NCBI RefSeq assembly: GCF_003399635.1
Contig: NZ_NBXB01000035.1
Span: 1 to 49,689, forward strand
Origin: Subtercola boreus
Lineage (GTDB): Bacteria > Actinomycetota > Actinomycetes > Actinomycetales > Microbacteriaceae
DNA length: 49,689 bases
Reading direction: 5' to 3'
The notes below the pieces were generated by a model. That model made no database searches. It saw only the letters and a program-made list of their open reading frames with translations, and was not told the DNA's origin. Position numbers and translations under genes: made by a program. How positions within the stretch are numbered: the first letter of the stretch is position 1; each line of letters opens with the position of its first letter. Of this stretch, positions 9,686 to 17,465 are shown one piece after another.

Positions 9686-12091
9686 TCAGGCGATGACGTC
9701 GAGTGTTGCACGGATGATGCTGTCGGCGTCGATGCCGTGGAACCTGTAGATGTCGGTCACGTCGCCGGCTTGCCCGAAACGGCTCACGCCGAGGTTTCGC
9801 ATCGGCACCCGGTTGATGCCGCCGAGAAAGGCGAGGGTGTGCGGATGCCCGTCGAGCACTGTCACCATGGGCGCCGCCTTCTCGTGCGGGAACAGCTGGT
9901 CGAGTATCCACGTCGCGGCGCCAGCGTCCTGCCCGTTCCTGCCCTGCAACGCTTCGTACAGCAGCCCGGGACTCGTGACGCAGACGACTTCGGCTCGGGT
10001 GCCCTGCGCCTCGAGCCGGTCGGCGGCGGCCAGGGCATCCGGAACCATAGCGCCCATCGTGACGATCGTGGCATCCGGATGCTCGCGCGCCCGCAGCACG
10101 TAGCCGCCGGCGATCACCTGCTGGCGTCGTCGCTCGCGTGCCGCCGGATCGTCGGGGACCGCAGCGAGCTGCTGGTCGATTGGCTTTGTCGAGAGCCGGA
10201 GGTATGCCGAGGTGCCGTCGGGTCGGCCGAGCCGGCCGAGGCTTGCCAGGAGGGTCCATTCCGTGTCGATGGCGAATGCCGGCTCGTAGCTGATGCAGCC
10301 GGGCTGTTCGAGCCCGATGGAGGGCGTCTTGATGGACTGGTGAGCGCCGCCCTCGGGCGCGAGCGTCACACCCGACGGCGTGCCGACCAGGATAGACTGC
10401 CCGCCGGCGTAGATGCCATACGACCACGGCTCGAGGGCCCGTTCGACGAAAGGGTCGTAGAGCACCCCGATCGGGAAGAGCGGCTGGCTCCACCGGCTCC
10501 AGGTCGCACCCAGTTCGCCCAGCAGGCTCACCAGGTTGACCTCTGCGATGCCCAGTTCGATGTGCTGGCCGGTGGGCTTCTCGCGCCAGTGCATGATGGT
10601 CTCGGCGTCGTCGCTGAACCAGTCCTGTCGCTCGTTCACGCTCCAGACTCCCACCTTGTTCAGCCAGCCGGCGAGGTTGGTGCTCGACGAGACGTCAGGA
10701 CTCACTGTCACGACGGCCGCCGCCGCTTCCGGGGCGGCACGCGTCAGGTCGAGCAGTGCCCGCCCGAGTGCGGCCTGGGTGGTGGCGGTGCCCGACGGCG
10801 TACGTCCGAAGTCCGTCGGAACGGCGGGGGGCGGGTTGATGGGCTGCGGTTCGCGCTCGAGCCGCCCAGCCGTCTCGGCGCACAAGCGGCCCGCTGCACT
10901 GTCGGGCGCGAACCGCGAGAACGGCGCATCCGGATTCTCTCCGAGCTGTGCACCGAGCGTCTGGAACTGCTCGAGGCTCAGCAGCGAGGAGTGGTTCTGC
11001 GGGTGACCCTCGGTCGGCAGCCGGTTGCCCTTGATCGTGTAAGCGATGATCACAGTCGGCCGCGTGTCGTCGATCTCGGCATACGCGTCGCGCAGTGACT
11101 CGAGATCGTGGCCACCGAGGTTCCGGATGGCCCGCAGCAGGGTGTCGTCGTCGATGCCGTCGATCAGCAGTGCGATCGTGGCCGCGTCCGTTCCCGCCCC
11201 CGGAAGCCTGTCGCGCACCTGCGTCGCAGCGCAGCGCAGCAGCCGTTGGTATTCCGGGTTCGACATGTCGACGAGGCGGCGGCGGAGCGCCTCTCCCCCG
11301 GGCTTGTTCAGAATGCTCTCCAGCAGGTGCCCGAACCGCACGGTGATGACCTGCCACCCTGCGGCGTCGAACATGCGCTCGATCTTGCCTGCCGCGATGT
11401 TCGGAACGACCCGGTCGAGCGACTGGCGGTTGAGGTCGACGATCCAGACGATCTCGCCGAGCTCGGGGGTGGCGGAGTCGAGCACTGCCTCCCACACTGC
11501 GCCTTCGTCGAGTTCGGCGTCGCCGACGAGCGAGTACTGGCGCCCCATGCTGGGCTTGCCGCTGACCTTGCCGGCGTACCGCCTGGACACCGCACCCCAG
11601 ATCGGCGCGGTCGCCCCGATGCCGACAGACCCGGTGGAATAATCCACCGGGTCGGGGTCCTTCGCCCTGCTCGGGTAGCTCTGCAGGCCGCCAAATTCAC
11701 GCAGGCGTGTCAGATAACTTTCATCGAGGCTGCCGAGCAGGTAATTGATGCCGTGCAGGATGGGTGAGGCGTGCGGTTTGACCGACACGCGGTCTTCGGG
11801 GCGTAGCTGGCCGAACCACAACGACGTCATGATGGTGGCGATCGATGCGCTCGACGCCTGGTGTCCACCCACCTTGATGCCGGAGGCATTCGCGCGCACT
11901 CGGTTGGCATGATGGATGACGGCGGTCGATAGCCAAAGCACCCGCTGCTCCACCTCGGCCAGCACCTGCAAGTGTGGAATGGAGTACTGCGGGGCGAACC
12001 GCGCCGACGGATCCTGCCCGAAGGCGCCGGTGTCGGTCGTCCCCGGCTGGTCGGCCGTGACGGGCTGGTCGGTGAGTGTGATCTGGTTCAT
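9686..12091 (-). CDS. AceE-like ThDP-dependent 2-oxoacid dehydrogenase E1 homologue
   Basis: An 801-residue protein with transketolase-type domains, related to homodimeric pyruvate dehydrogenase E1 (AceE, usually about 890-920 residues) but shorter. Near residue 75 GGHQASSASIA resembles AceE GGHISSFAS. The ThDP motif is seen as GDAELDEG through VDLNRQSLD. The pyrimidine-binding domain contains QHIELGIAEVNL, and the C-terminal transketolase domain ends GGINRVPMRNLG. ATG 12091 follows AAGGATG. No E2 or E3 gene is present in the window. It could work with housekeeping E2/E3 on a 2-oxo acid from ring cleavage, or act alone as a decarboxylase or ligase. The family is certain, the reaction is not. 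Confidence 0.8.
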   Translation of the reverse strand: MNQITLTDQPVTADQPGTTDTGAFGQDPSARFAPQYSIPHLQVLAEVEQRVLWLSTAVIHHANRVRANASGIKVGGHQASSASIATIMTSLWFGQLRPEDRVSVKPHASPILHGINYLLGSLDESYLTRLREFGGLQSYPSRAKDPDPVDYSTGSVGIGATAPIWGAVSRRYAGKVSGKPSMGRQYSLVGDAELDEGAVWEAVLDSATPELGEIVWIVDLNRQSLDRVVPNIAAGKIERMFDAAGWQVITVRFGHLLESILNKPGGEALRRRLVDMSNPEYQRLLRCAATQVRDRLPGAGTDAATIALLIDGIDDDTLLRAIRNLGGHDLESLRDAYAEIDDTRPTVIIAYTIKGNRLPTEGHPQNHSSLLSLEQFQTLGAQLGENPDAPFSRFAPDSAAGRLCAETAGRLEREPQPINPPPAVPTDFGRTPSGTATTQAALGRALLDLTRAAPEAAAAVVTVSPDVSSSTNLAGWLNKVGVWSVNERQDWFSDDAETIMHWREKPTGQHIELGIAEVNLVSLLGELGATWSRWSQPLFPIGVLYDPFVERALEPWSYGIYAGGQSILVGTPSGVTLAPEGGAHQSIKTPSIGLEQPGCISYEPAFAIDTEWTLLASLGRLGRPDGTSAYLRLSTKPIDQQLAAVPDDPAARERRRQQVIAGGYVLRAREHPDATIVTMGAMVPDALAAADRLEAQGTRAEVVCVTSPGLLYEALQGRNGQDAGAATWILDQLFPHEKAAPMVTVLDGHPHTLAFLGGINRVPMRNLGVSRFGQAGDVTDIYRFHGIDADSIIRATLDVIA

Positions 12092-12179
12092 GGGTTACAT
12101 CCTTGTAGACCGGTTGGTGCGCAATGCGCCCCTTCAGTGCACCACCGGGGGGCTACCTGCGCAAGTGATCGGTGCTAAA

Positions 12180-12196
12180 ATGATCAGAATGATCAT
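12180..12196. promoter_or_regulatory. 17-bp perfect palindrome, likely Lrp/AsnC operator
   Basis: ATGATCA-gaa-TGATCAT is a perfect 7-3-7 inverted repeat. It lies between the divergent starts of the ThDP gene (12091) and the Lrp-type gene (12231), where an autoregulatory and divergent operator is expected. Confidence 0.55.
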
Positions 12197-12230
12197 CCGG
12201 AGAGCGACTGACGGGCAGGAGACGCGCAGT

Positions 12231-12728
12231 ATGGGCACACCACACACGGCCGATTCTGTGGACGCCGCTCTGCTGCTGGCGCTGAACGCCGCTCCCGATG
12301 CCACCGCCGTCGCCCTCGCTGAGACGACCGGGCTGGCGAGGAACACCGTGAGGTCGCGGCAACTGCGCTACCAGCAGGAGCAGTCGCTGCGCTCGTTCGA
12401 GAGGCGTATCGACCCAGCGTTCCTCGGTTACCCACTGCGGGCCTTCGTGGTGACGACGGTCAAGCAGCGAAAACTGTCGGCCGTAGGCTGCGCTCTGGCG
12501 GAAATCCCCGAGGTGCTCGAAGTGCAGGGGCTGACGGGCGTCGCCGACCTGCTCATCCAGGTCGCGGCGCGGGACGCAGACGACCTGTATAGAATCGCCG
12601 GCGCCATCCTGAACATCGATGGCGTCAAACGCACGAACACTGGCTTGGTGATGCGCGATCTGGTGTCGTACCGCATCACGCCGCTCATCGAACGCTCCGC
12701 TTACCGACCCTCGAGCGCTCTGCGATAG
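12231..12728 (+). CDS. Lrp/AsnC-family transcriptional regulator
   Basis: A 165-residue protein with an AsnC-type N-terminal helix-turn-helix (LAETTGLARNTVRSRQLRY) and a C-terminal RAM/ligand domain (AFVVTTVKQRKL, VLEVQGLTGVADLLIQVA, INIDG-like and RTNTGLVM). ATG 12231 follows AGGAGA; an in-frame ATG at 12179 lies on the palindrome and is less likely. It is divergent from the ThDP-amidohydrolase operon, its probable target. Its 3' end overlaps the convergent HIT-like gene by 28 bp. Confidence 0.85.
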   Translation: MGTPHTADSVDAALLLALNAAPDATAVALAETTGLARNTVRSRQLRYQQEQSLRSFERRIDPAFLGYPLRAFVVTTVKQRKLSAVGCALAEIPEVLEVQGLTGVADLLIQVAARDADDLYRIAGAILNIDGVKRTNTGLVMRDLVSYRITPLIERSAYRPSSALR

Positions 12729-13183
12729 GCGGAGCGCACCTGCGGCACCAGCTTCAACGCCTCGGCGCGATCAAGCCGCTCGCCGCGTAAGTTGACGATG
12801 TTGCCGCCACGACGGTCGGCCGGAACGTCAGCGCCTCGGGCGGCGACGAGCACATGGAAGTGTGCATACGACTCGCCGAAGTTCATGGAGTAGATCGCCA
12901 GTGCTCCCGTCGCCTCCGCGACGGCACCGGTGAGATCTTTCAGGTGCTGGCCGAGGGAGTCGAGTTCGCCCTGCGAGAGCTCCTGCCAACCGAGCGCATG
13001 GCGACGCGCCCTGAGGAAGAACCAGCCGGGTACCTCGTAGCCCGTCGGAAGTTCGCACGACCACAGGTCGTCACGAAAGACGGTCGCCTCGTCATCCACT
13101 TCTTCGAGCTGGCAGATCAGGCAGTCCGCCGAATCGGTGACCGTGTGCGCCGGGAAGCGGGTCGCCTTGGCTGTGTCGCTCAT
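12701..13183 (-). CDS. HIT-like domain protein with incomplete histidine triad
   Basis: A 160-residue protein with HIT-fold features: an N-terminal DCLICQ (Cys-x-x-Cys), a central SMNFGESYAHFHVLVAAR and a preceding WFFLRARRHALGW. The family motif is H-x-H-x-H; here the third His is replaced by Leu (HFHVLV), so classic nucleotidyl hydrolase chemistry may be altered. ATG overlaps the FAH gene stop by 4 bp, so the two are co-translated. Its role in catabolism is unknown. Confidence 0.7.
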   Translation of the reverse strand: MSDTAKATRFPAHTVTDSADCLICQLEEVDDEATVFRDDLWSCELPTGYEVPGWFFLRARRHALGWQELSQGELDSLGQHLKDLTGAVAEATGALAIYSMNFGESYAHFHVLVAARGADVPADRRGGNIVNLRGERLDRAEALKLVPQVRSAYRRALEGR

Positions 13184-14028
13184 CGGGCGGTCACAACGGT
13201 GCGCAGTGTTCCCACGCCCTCAATCGTCGTTTCGAGCACATCGCCCGGGGCGAGCAGCTCTTTCGGCGTGCGCCCCCACCCGATGCCCGACGGCGTTCCG
13301 GTGAAGATGATGTCGCCAGCCTTCAACTCCACCCGTTTCGACAGATACGACACGAGCGTCGGCACGTCGAAGATGAGCTGCGACGTGTTCGAGGCCTGCT
13401 TCGTCACACCGTTCAGAGTGCACGCAATGTCGAGTTCGAGGCTCTCCAGGTCGAACTCGTCGACAGACACCAGCCAAGGGCCGATCGGTCCGAAACCGGG
13501 CGCCGACTTGCCGAGACCGAACTGCGGGTTCGCACCGCCTTCGAACTGCACGACCCTGTCACTGATGTCCTGCCCCACCGTCAACGCCGCTACGACAGAC
13601 CAGGCGTCGTCGACCTCGACGTCGAAGCAGTCGACGCCGATGACGACCACCAGCTCAGCCTCCCAGTCGACCGTCTGCGAGGAGATGGCGAGAACCGCGT
13701 CAGGGCCGACGATCGAGCTTGAGAACTTCGGGAACACGAGAGGTGCGGCCGGCAGGTCGAGGCCCGACTCCTCAGCGTGGTCGGCGTAGTTCAGCCCGAT
13801 GCCGAACGCCTGCACGGGCAGGGGTTGCGGCAACTGCAGTTCCGCTTCGTCGAGTTCCGGATGCTCGGCGACGGTGACACCGCTGGCGGCCAGGGCCGAC
13901 AGGCCAGCCCACTGGTCGAAGATCCTGGCGGGGTCAGACGAGAGAGCACCCTCGCTGGCACGTTCGACATCCACGACGTGGTTGTCGACGATCAGACTGG
14001 TCCGGGAGTTGATGACAGCGATCTTCAT
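13180..14028 (-). CDS. Fumarylacetoacetate hydrolase (FAH)-family protein 1
   Basis: A 282-residue FAH-fold protein. The metal-binding acids are seen as the E-x-E of WEAELVVVIG and the Asp of GQDISDRVVQ. The signature FGIGLNYADHAEE precedes them, and the C-terminal FTGTPSGIGWGRTP is typical. The family hydrolyses C-C bonds of diketo acids or isomerises and decarboxylates ring-cleavage products. ATG 14028 follows AGGA. The upstream region holds the GntR-type boxes at 14057-14072, so it belongs to the GntR 1 regulon by inference. It probably acts on the product of a VOC dioxygenase. Confidence 0.87.
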   Translation of the reverse strand: MKIAVINSRTSLIVDNHVVDVERASEGALSSDPARIFDQWAGLSALAASGVTVAEHPELDEAELQLPQPLPVQAFGIGLNYADHAEESGLDLPAAPLVFPKFSSSIVGPDAVLAISSQTVDWEAELVVVIGVDCFDVEVDDAWSVVAALTVGQDISDRVVQFEGGANPQFGLGKSAPGFGPIGPWLVSVDEFDLESLELDIACTLNGVTKQASNTSQLIFDVPTLVSYLSKRVELKAGDIIFTGTPSGIGWGRTPKELLAPGDVLETTIEGVGTLRTVVTAR

Positions 14029-14056
14029 TGATGGTCCTGCTTTCGCTATTCTCTAT

Positions 14057-14072
14057 TCGCTACGCTATAGCG
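14057..14072. promoter_or_regulatory. GntR 1 operator candidate, site A
   Basis: TCGCTACGCTATAGCG lies 29 bp upstream of the FAH 1 start. Its core CGCTACGCTATA is the reverse complement of the box at 14898-14911 and similar to 14859-14872. The three sites surround GntR regulator 1. Confidence 0.5.
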
Positions 14073-14122
14073 CCATGTTCGCACACCACGACGCCGCGAA
14101 CAACCACGGAAGCCAGCAGGAG

Positions 14123-14830
14123 TCAGCTGACTGAGCGCTGTGCCTTCGCCCGCTCGAGATACGCGATGTGGTCCCGGATCTCGACTTCGTTCCGGGTGAG
14201 ATGGGCGTGCAGTTCTTTCTTCAGACCCTCGGAATCACCATCGACGACACGCGAGAGCAGTCGGTCGTGCCGGTCGTATCGGATCAGCCGCTCCTCATCG
14301 GTGATGACGGTCGGGTCGAAGACGAGGTGCGAGTAGCGGTCGGCAGCCACCCACAGCGTGCCGAGAATCCTGAGGTCCCATTCCGACGCAGTAGGCTCGA
14401 CGAGTGCAGCATGAAAGTCGTGATGGGCCTGCCATGCCGTTTCGGGATCTGCTGCCCGGCTGAGTTCGAGCAGTTCGCGCAGGCGAGCCACACGCGTTTC
14501 GCTCTGATGGGGCACCGATTCGCCTGCGATCTGAGGTTCGATCCGCAACCGCAGCGAATAGATCGACTCCATGTCTTTCGTCGACAGTGAGGCGACCGCG
14601 GCGCTCCTGGCCTGCTTCAGGACGACCAGGCCCTGCGTCTCGAGCCGCCGGAGCGCCTCTCTGATCGGGATGTGGCTCACCCCGAGCTGCCGGGCGAGAT
14701 CCCTGATGGAGAACTGCTCGCCGGCCGGTAGTGCGCCGATGAGAATGGACCGTCGGATCTCGGCCGTGACAAGATCGACCGCGGAACTGTTCTGCTGGGC
14801 GATCGACCGGACAGCTGGTTCAAGGGTCAT
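14123..14830 (-). CDS. GntR-family regulator 1 (FadR/FCD subfamily)
   Basis: A 235-residue regulator. The N-terminal winged helix is VTAEIRRSILIGALPAG, then LARQLGVSHIPIREALRRLETQGLV. The helical FCD ligand domain follows (YSLRLRIEP, HHDFHAALVE, RYDRHDRLLSRVVDGD, HLTRN). The His/Asp/Arg set of FCD domains usually holds a metal and an organic acid. ATG 14830 follows GGGAG. It stands between the FAH-HIT pair and VOC 2, with repeated TATAGCG boxes on both sides, so it probably controls both units and itself. Confidence 0.9.
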   Translation of the reverse strand: MTLEPAVRSIAQQNSSAVDLVTAEIRRSILIGALPAGEQFSIRDLARQLGVSHIPIREALRRLETQGLVVLKQARSAAVASLSTKDMESIYSLRLRIEPQIAGESVPHQSETRVARLRELLELSRAADPETAWQAHHDFHAALVEPTASEWDLRILGTLWVAADRYSHLVFDPTVITDEERLIRYDRHDRLLSRVVDGDSEGLKKELHAHLTRNEVEIRDHIAYLERAKAQRSVS

Positions 14831-14858
14831 GGCAAACGCTCCCGTGCTAGTTCAGCAA

Positions 14859-14872
14859 ATATAGCGTATAGC
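14859..14872. promoter_or_regulatory. GntR 1 operator candidate, site B
   Basis: ATATAGCGTATAGC is 28 bp upstream of the GntR 1 start, sharing ATATAGCGTA with site C and, in reverse, TACGCTATA with site A. Confidence 0.5.
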
Positions 14873-14885
14873 AGGGTTGCCCTCG

Positions 14886-14911
14886 TTGACACCGAGGATA
14901 TAGCGTAGCGA
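14886..14911. promoter_or_regulatory. VOC 2 promoter region with GntR 1 operator site C
   Basis: A TTGACA box at 14886-14891 is followed by ATATAGCGTAGCGA at 14898-14911, the third copy of the regulator box. A clear -10 is not visible. A repressor here would cover the promoter of VOC 2. Confidence 0.45.
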
Positions 14912-14942
14912 GTAGCGCCACCGCCCGACCAAGGAGACAATA

Positions 14943-15554
14943 ATGTCAGAGAACAAAGCTACCGGCCGGCCAATCAATCCGCCGAAACTTCACCACACAA
15001 CCTTCACGACCATGCAGCTCGACACTATGGTGGCCTGGTACGAACTGGCGGTCGGACTGATCCCCGCTTTCCACAGCGACGAGGCCGCCTGGCTGACGAA
15101 TGATGATGCGAACCACCGGATCGCGTTCCTCTCCCCTCCCGGGCTGAAGAAGCCCGCCGACAAGAGCCACGAGACCGGCGTGCACCACACCGCGTTCGAG
15201 TACGCCACCTTCGACGAATGGCTCGACAACTACATCCGCCTGCGCAACCACGGCATCTTGCCCTTCCTCACCCTCGATCACGGCATCACGATGTCGATCT
15301 ACTACCAGGACCCTGACGGCAACGGCGTCGAGATCCAGGTCGACGCCTTCGGTGACTGGGCGCAGTCGAAGCAGTGGATCTCGTCGGCGCTGGAATTCGC
15401 ATCCAACCCGATCGGCACCTACTTCGACCCCGAGAAGCTCGTCGCCGCCCGCGAAGCTGGACTCACCTTCGAGCAGATCCACGCGAACGCCCGAGCGGGC
15501 GAATACGTGCCCGACACCATCCCGGCGGACATCTTCCTGCCCGAACTGTACTGA
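14943..15554 (+). CDS. VOC-family single-domain extradiol dioxygenase-like protein 2
   Basis: A 203-residue paralogue of the VOC protein at 7954-8562; by eye more than half of the residues match along the full length. The metal set is kept: a His in KLHHTTF, a His in GVHHTAFEY and the Glu in GNGVEIQ. An AAGGAGA ribosome site precedes the ATG. It is followed within a few bases by a DoxX-like gene and preceded by GntR 1 operator boxes, so it is regulated separately from VOC 1. Probable catechol- or hydroxyquinol-type ring cleavage; the substrate is unknown. Confidence 0.8.
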   Translation: MSENKATGRPINPPKLHHTTFTTMQLDTMVAWYELAVGLIPAFHSDEAAWLTNDDANHRIAFLSPPGLKKPADKSHETGVHHTAFEYATFDEWLDNYIRLRNHGILPFLTLDHGITMSIYYQDPDGNGVEIQVDAFGDWAQSKQWISSALEFASNPIGTYFDPEKLVAAREAGLTFEQIHANARAGEYVPDTIPADIFLPELY

Positions 15555-15556
15555 TC

Positions 15557-15970
15557 GTGCATCCGGCGAGTACGGCCCTGCGGATCGGTGCCCGGATACT
15601 GACCGGTTCGACGTACGCAATCCTCGGGGCCGATGCCTTCCGTCTACCCGGTGGCCGGGTCGGCCAGGCCAGCACGACGATCGCAGCGATGCGTCGGATT
15701 CTGCCGCTGCCAGCTGATGACGAGCAGGTCGTGAAGGCGAACGCAGCAGTTCAGGCCATTGCGGGCGCCGCCCTCGCCCTCGGGTGGTTTCCGCGAGTTT
15801 CCGCACTAGCGCTGGCCGCCTCGCTCGTTCCTACAACGATCGCCGGGCACGCCTTCTGGGCGATCGAGGATCCCTTGGCCCGCAAGCTGCAGCGTGTGCA
15901 GTTCCAGAAGAACCTCGCCATGATCGGCGGACTGTTGTTCGCTGTGCTCGACACCAAGCGCCCCCGCTGA
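15557..15970 (+). CDS. DoxX-like small membrane protein
   Basis: A 137-residue protein with about four hydrophobic stretches (near residues 10-25, 55-72, 73-92 and 112-128). The pattern RIGARILTGSTYAILGADA and later VQFQKNLAMIGGLLFAVLD is like DoxX-family proteins, whose function is poorly known. I chose the GTG at 15557, two bases after the VOC 2 stop; no clear ribosome site is seen, so coupling is likely. Its 3' end is antisense to the tail of the convergent MFS gene for 165 bp. Confidence 0.75.
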   Translation: MHPASTALRIGARILTGSTYAILGADAFRLPGGRVGQASTTIAAMRRILPLPADDEQVVKANAAVQAIAGAALALGWFPRVSALALAASLVPTTIAGHAFWAIEDPLARKLQRVQFQKNLAMIGGLLFAVLDTKRPR

Positions 15971-17350
15971 AGCTGCCGAGACTCGAGACCGGCGGGGTCC
16001 GCAGAGGAGTGACCTGCGCCGACGCGTGTCCGCGCGGAGCCCCAAAAAGGCGACGCCGACGACGAGAACCGGCACCGACAACGCCGCGAACAGGGTGGGC
16101 AGCGTGAATCCCGCAGCAATCAGTAAGCCGCCGGAAAGCCCACTGACCACCGAGCCGATACGCCCCATGAAGCTCGATGCACCGACACCCGTGGCCCGCA
16201 CCTCGTCGGGGTAGGCGATCGCACCGATCGCATTGGTGACTGTGGGCAGAGCCGCAGCGCCGATCGCGGCACCGAAGAGCACCAGCATGAGCCCGACAAA
16301 GCCGAGATTCGCCACGACCACCACCCAGAGCCCAACGATCGTCCAGACCGCAGCCACGGCGCCAGTGACGAACCGGTCGACCCGCTTCAGCACGAAGGAC
16401 ACCCCGATCTGCCCGACCAGACTCCCCCAGCCCCACATCGCCATGATGAAGGCGCTCTGCGCGGTGTCGAGACCCGGCCCGGGCGACGGCTGCTGCAACA
16501 GGATGGGCACATACTGCAGCACGAGCACGATGAGGCCCTGCGTGAGGAACGCCAACAACCAGATCAGCCCCGTCGAAACGGCAAGGGCGCGGGACAACAC
16601 GACCGCGAAGGGCTTCATCCGGATGACACCGGCGGTGGTGAGGATGCTCGTGTCCACGCCTGCAGGATCGGCGGCGATCACCACCAGCGCCCGCTTCACC
16701 TCGGAGTCGGAGCGGCCCCGCTTGACCAGGGTCGCAGGCGGCTCGGGCACGAAGCGGAGGTAGAACGGCACGACGATCACGGGGAGGAGTCCGGCGATGA
16801 GCACCAGCGACTTCCAACCGAAAGCGGGGATGAGTACTGCCGCGAGGTAGGCGCCGACAATCGTGCCGAGCGCCACCCCTGAGAAACTCAGCGCAACCAT
16901 TTGCGCGCGACGCGCCGCCGGTGCCCAGTCGGCTACGATCGTCATCGCCACCGGCGTCACCGCCCCGAGCCCTAGGCACGACAGGATGCGCACGAGGGTG
17001 AAGACCTCGATCGATCCACTCAGACCGAGCGCGGCCGTGCCGAGCGTGAAGATCAGGAATCCGATAGTGAGGACGGGCTTCCTGCCCCACCGGTCGGCAA
17101 TCGGACCGGAGCTGATCGCCCCGATCGCCATCGCAAGCAGGGCTCCTGTCACGGCGATCGTGACCTGGCCGATCGTCGTGCCCCATTCCGCGATCAACCG
17201 TGGGAAGACGAGACCGGCGATGGCGACATCCATCCCGTCTGCGACGAGCACCAGGAAGGTGAGAAAGAAGATCAGCCGCTGCCGCGGGCTGATCGGCGTC
17301 TGGTCGATGAACTGCTGGAGGCTCACTCGGCCTCGGTTGTCTGTCTGCAC
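15806..17350 (-). CDS. MFS transporter 2 (AAHS type) with long antisense C-terminal tail
   Basis: A 514-residue major facilitator. LQQFIDQTPISPRQRLIFF and VLVADGMDVAIAGLVFP are the AAHS-type start with the helix-1 Asp, and PIADRWGRKPV is the helix 2-3 loop. The normal end would be near residue 435 (FLGLRADTRRRR). The frame instead continues about 80 residues of low-complexity sequence across the convergent DoxX gene, so a stop was probably lost. GTG 17350 follows GGAGAGGGAA. It is divergent from TetR 1, which likely represses it. It probably imports an organic acid. Confidence 0.82.
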   Translation of the reverse strand: MQTDNRGRVSLQQFIDQTPISPRQRLIFFLTFLVLVADGMDVAIAGLVFPRLIAEWGTTIGQVTIAVTGALLAMAIGAISSGPIADRWGRKPVLTIGFLIFTLGTAALGLSGSIEVFTLVRILSCLGLGAVTPVAMTIVADWAPAARRAQMVALSFSGVALGTIVGAYLAAVLIPAFGWKSLVLIAGLLPVIVVPFYLRFVPEPPATLVKRGRSDSEVKRALVVIAADPAGVDTSILTTAGVIRMKPFAVVLSRALAVSTGLIWLLAFLTQGLIVLVLQYVPILLQQPSPGPGLDTAQSAFIMAMWGWGSLVGQIGVSFVLKRVDRFVTGAVAAVWTIVGLWVVVVANLGFVGLMLVLFGAAIGAAALPTVTNAIGAIAYPDEVRATGVGASSFMGRIGSVVSGLSGGLLIAAGFTLPTLFAALSVPVLVVGVAFLGLRADTRRRRSLLCGPRRSRVSAASAGALGVEHSEQQSADHGEVLLELHTLQLAGQGILDRPEGVPGDRCRNERGGQR

Positions 17351-17417
17351 GTGGTTCCCTCTCCATTGTGGGTTCGCGAGCGAGTCCGACCCGTTCGGGG
17401 TCGCGCTAACATGCTTA

Positions 17418-17431
17418 ACGGTATATACCGT
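17418..17431. promoter_or_regulatory. 14-bp perfect palindrome, TetR 1 operator candidate
   Basis: ACGGTATATACCGT is its own reverse complement. Its flanks ATGCTTA and AAGTATG extend the symmetry with a one-base offset. It is 34 bp upstream of the TetR gene and 67 bp from the MFS 2 start. Confidence 0.6.
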
Positions 17432-17465
17432 AAGTATGTTTTAAGCAACGAGCTAAAGTAGGGCT

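Noticed and set aside
9299-11098. A 599-residue open frame on the plus strand
   Set aside because: It is antisense to the ThDP enzyme and amidohydrolase and shows no protein family pattern; a product of high GC content.
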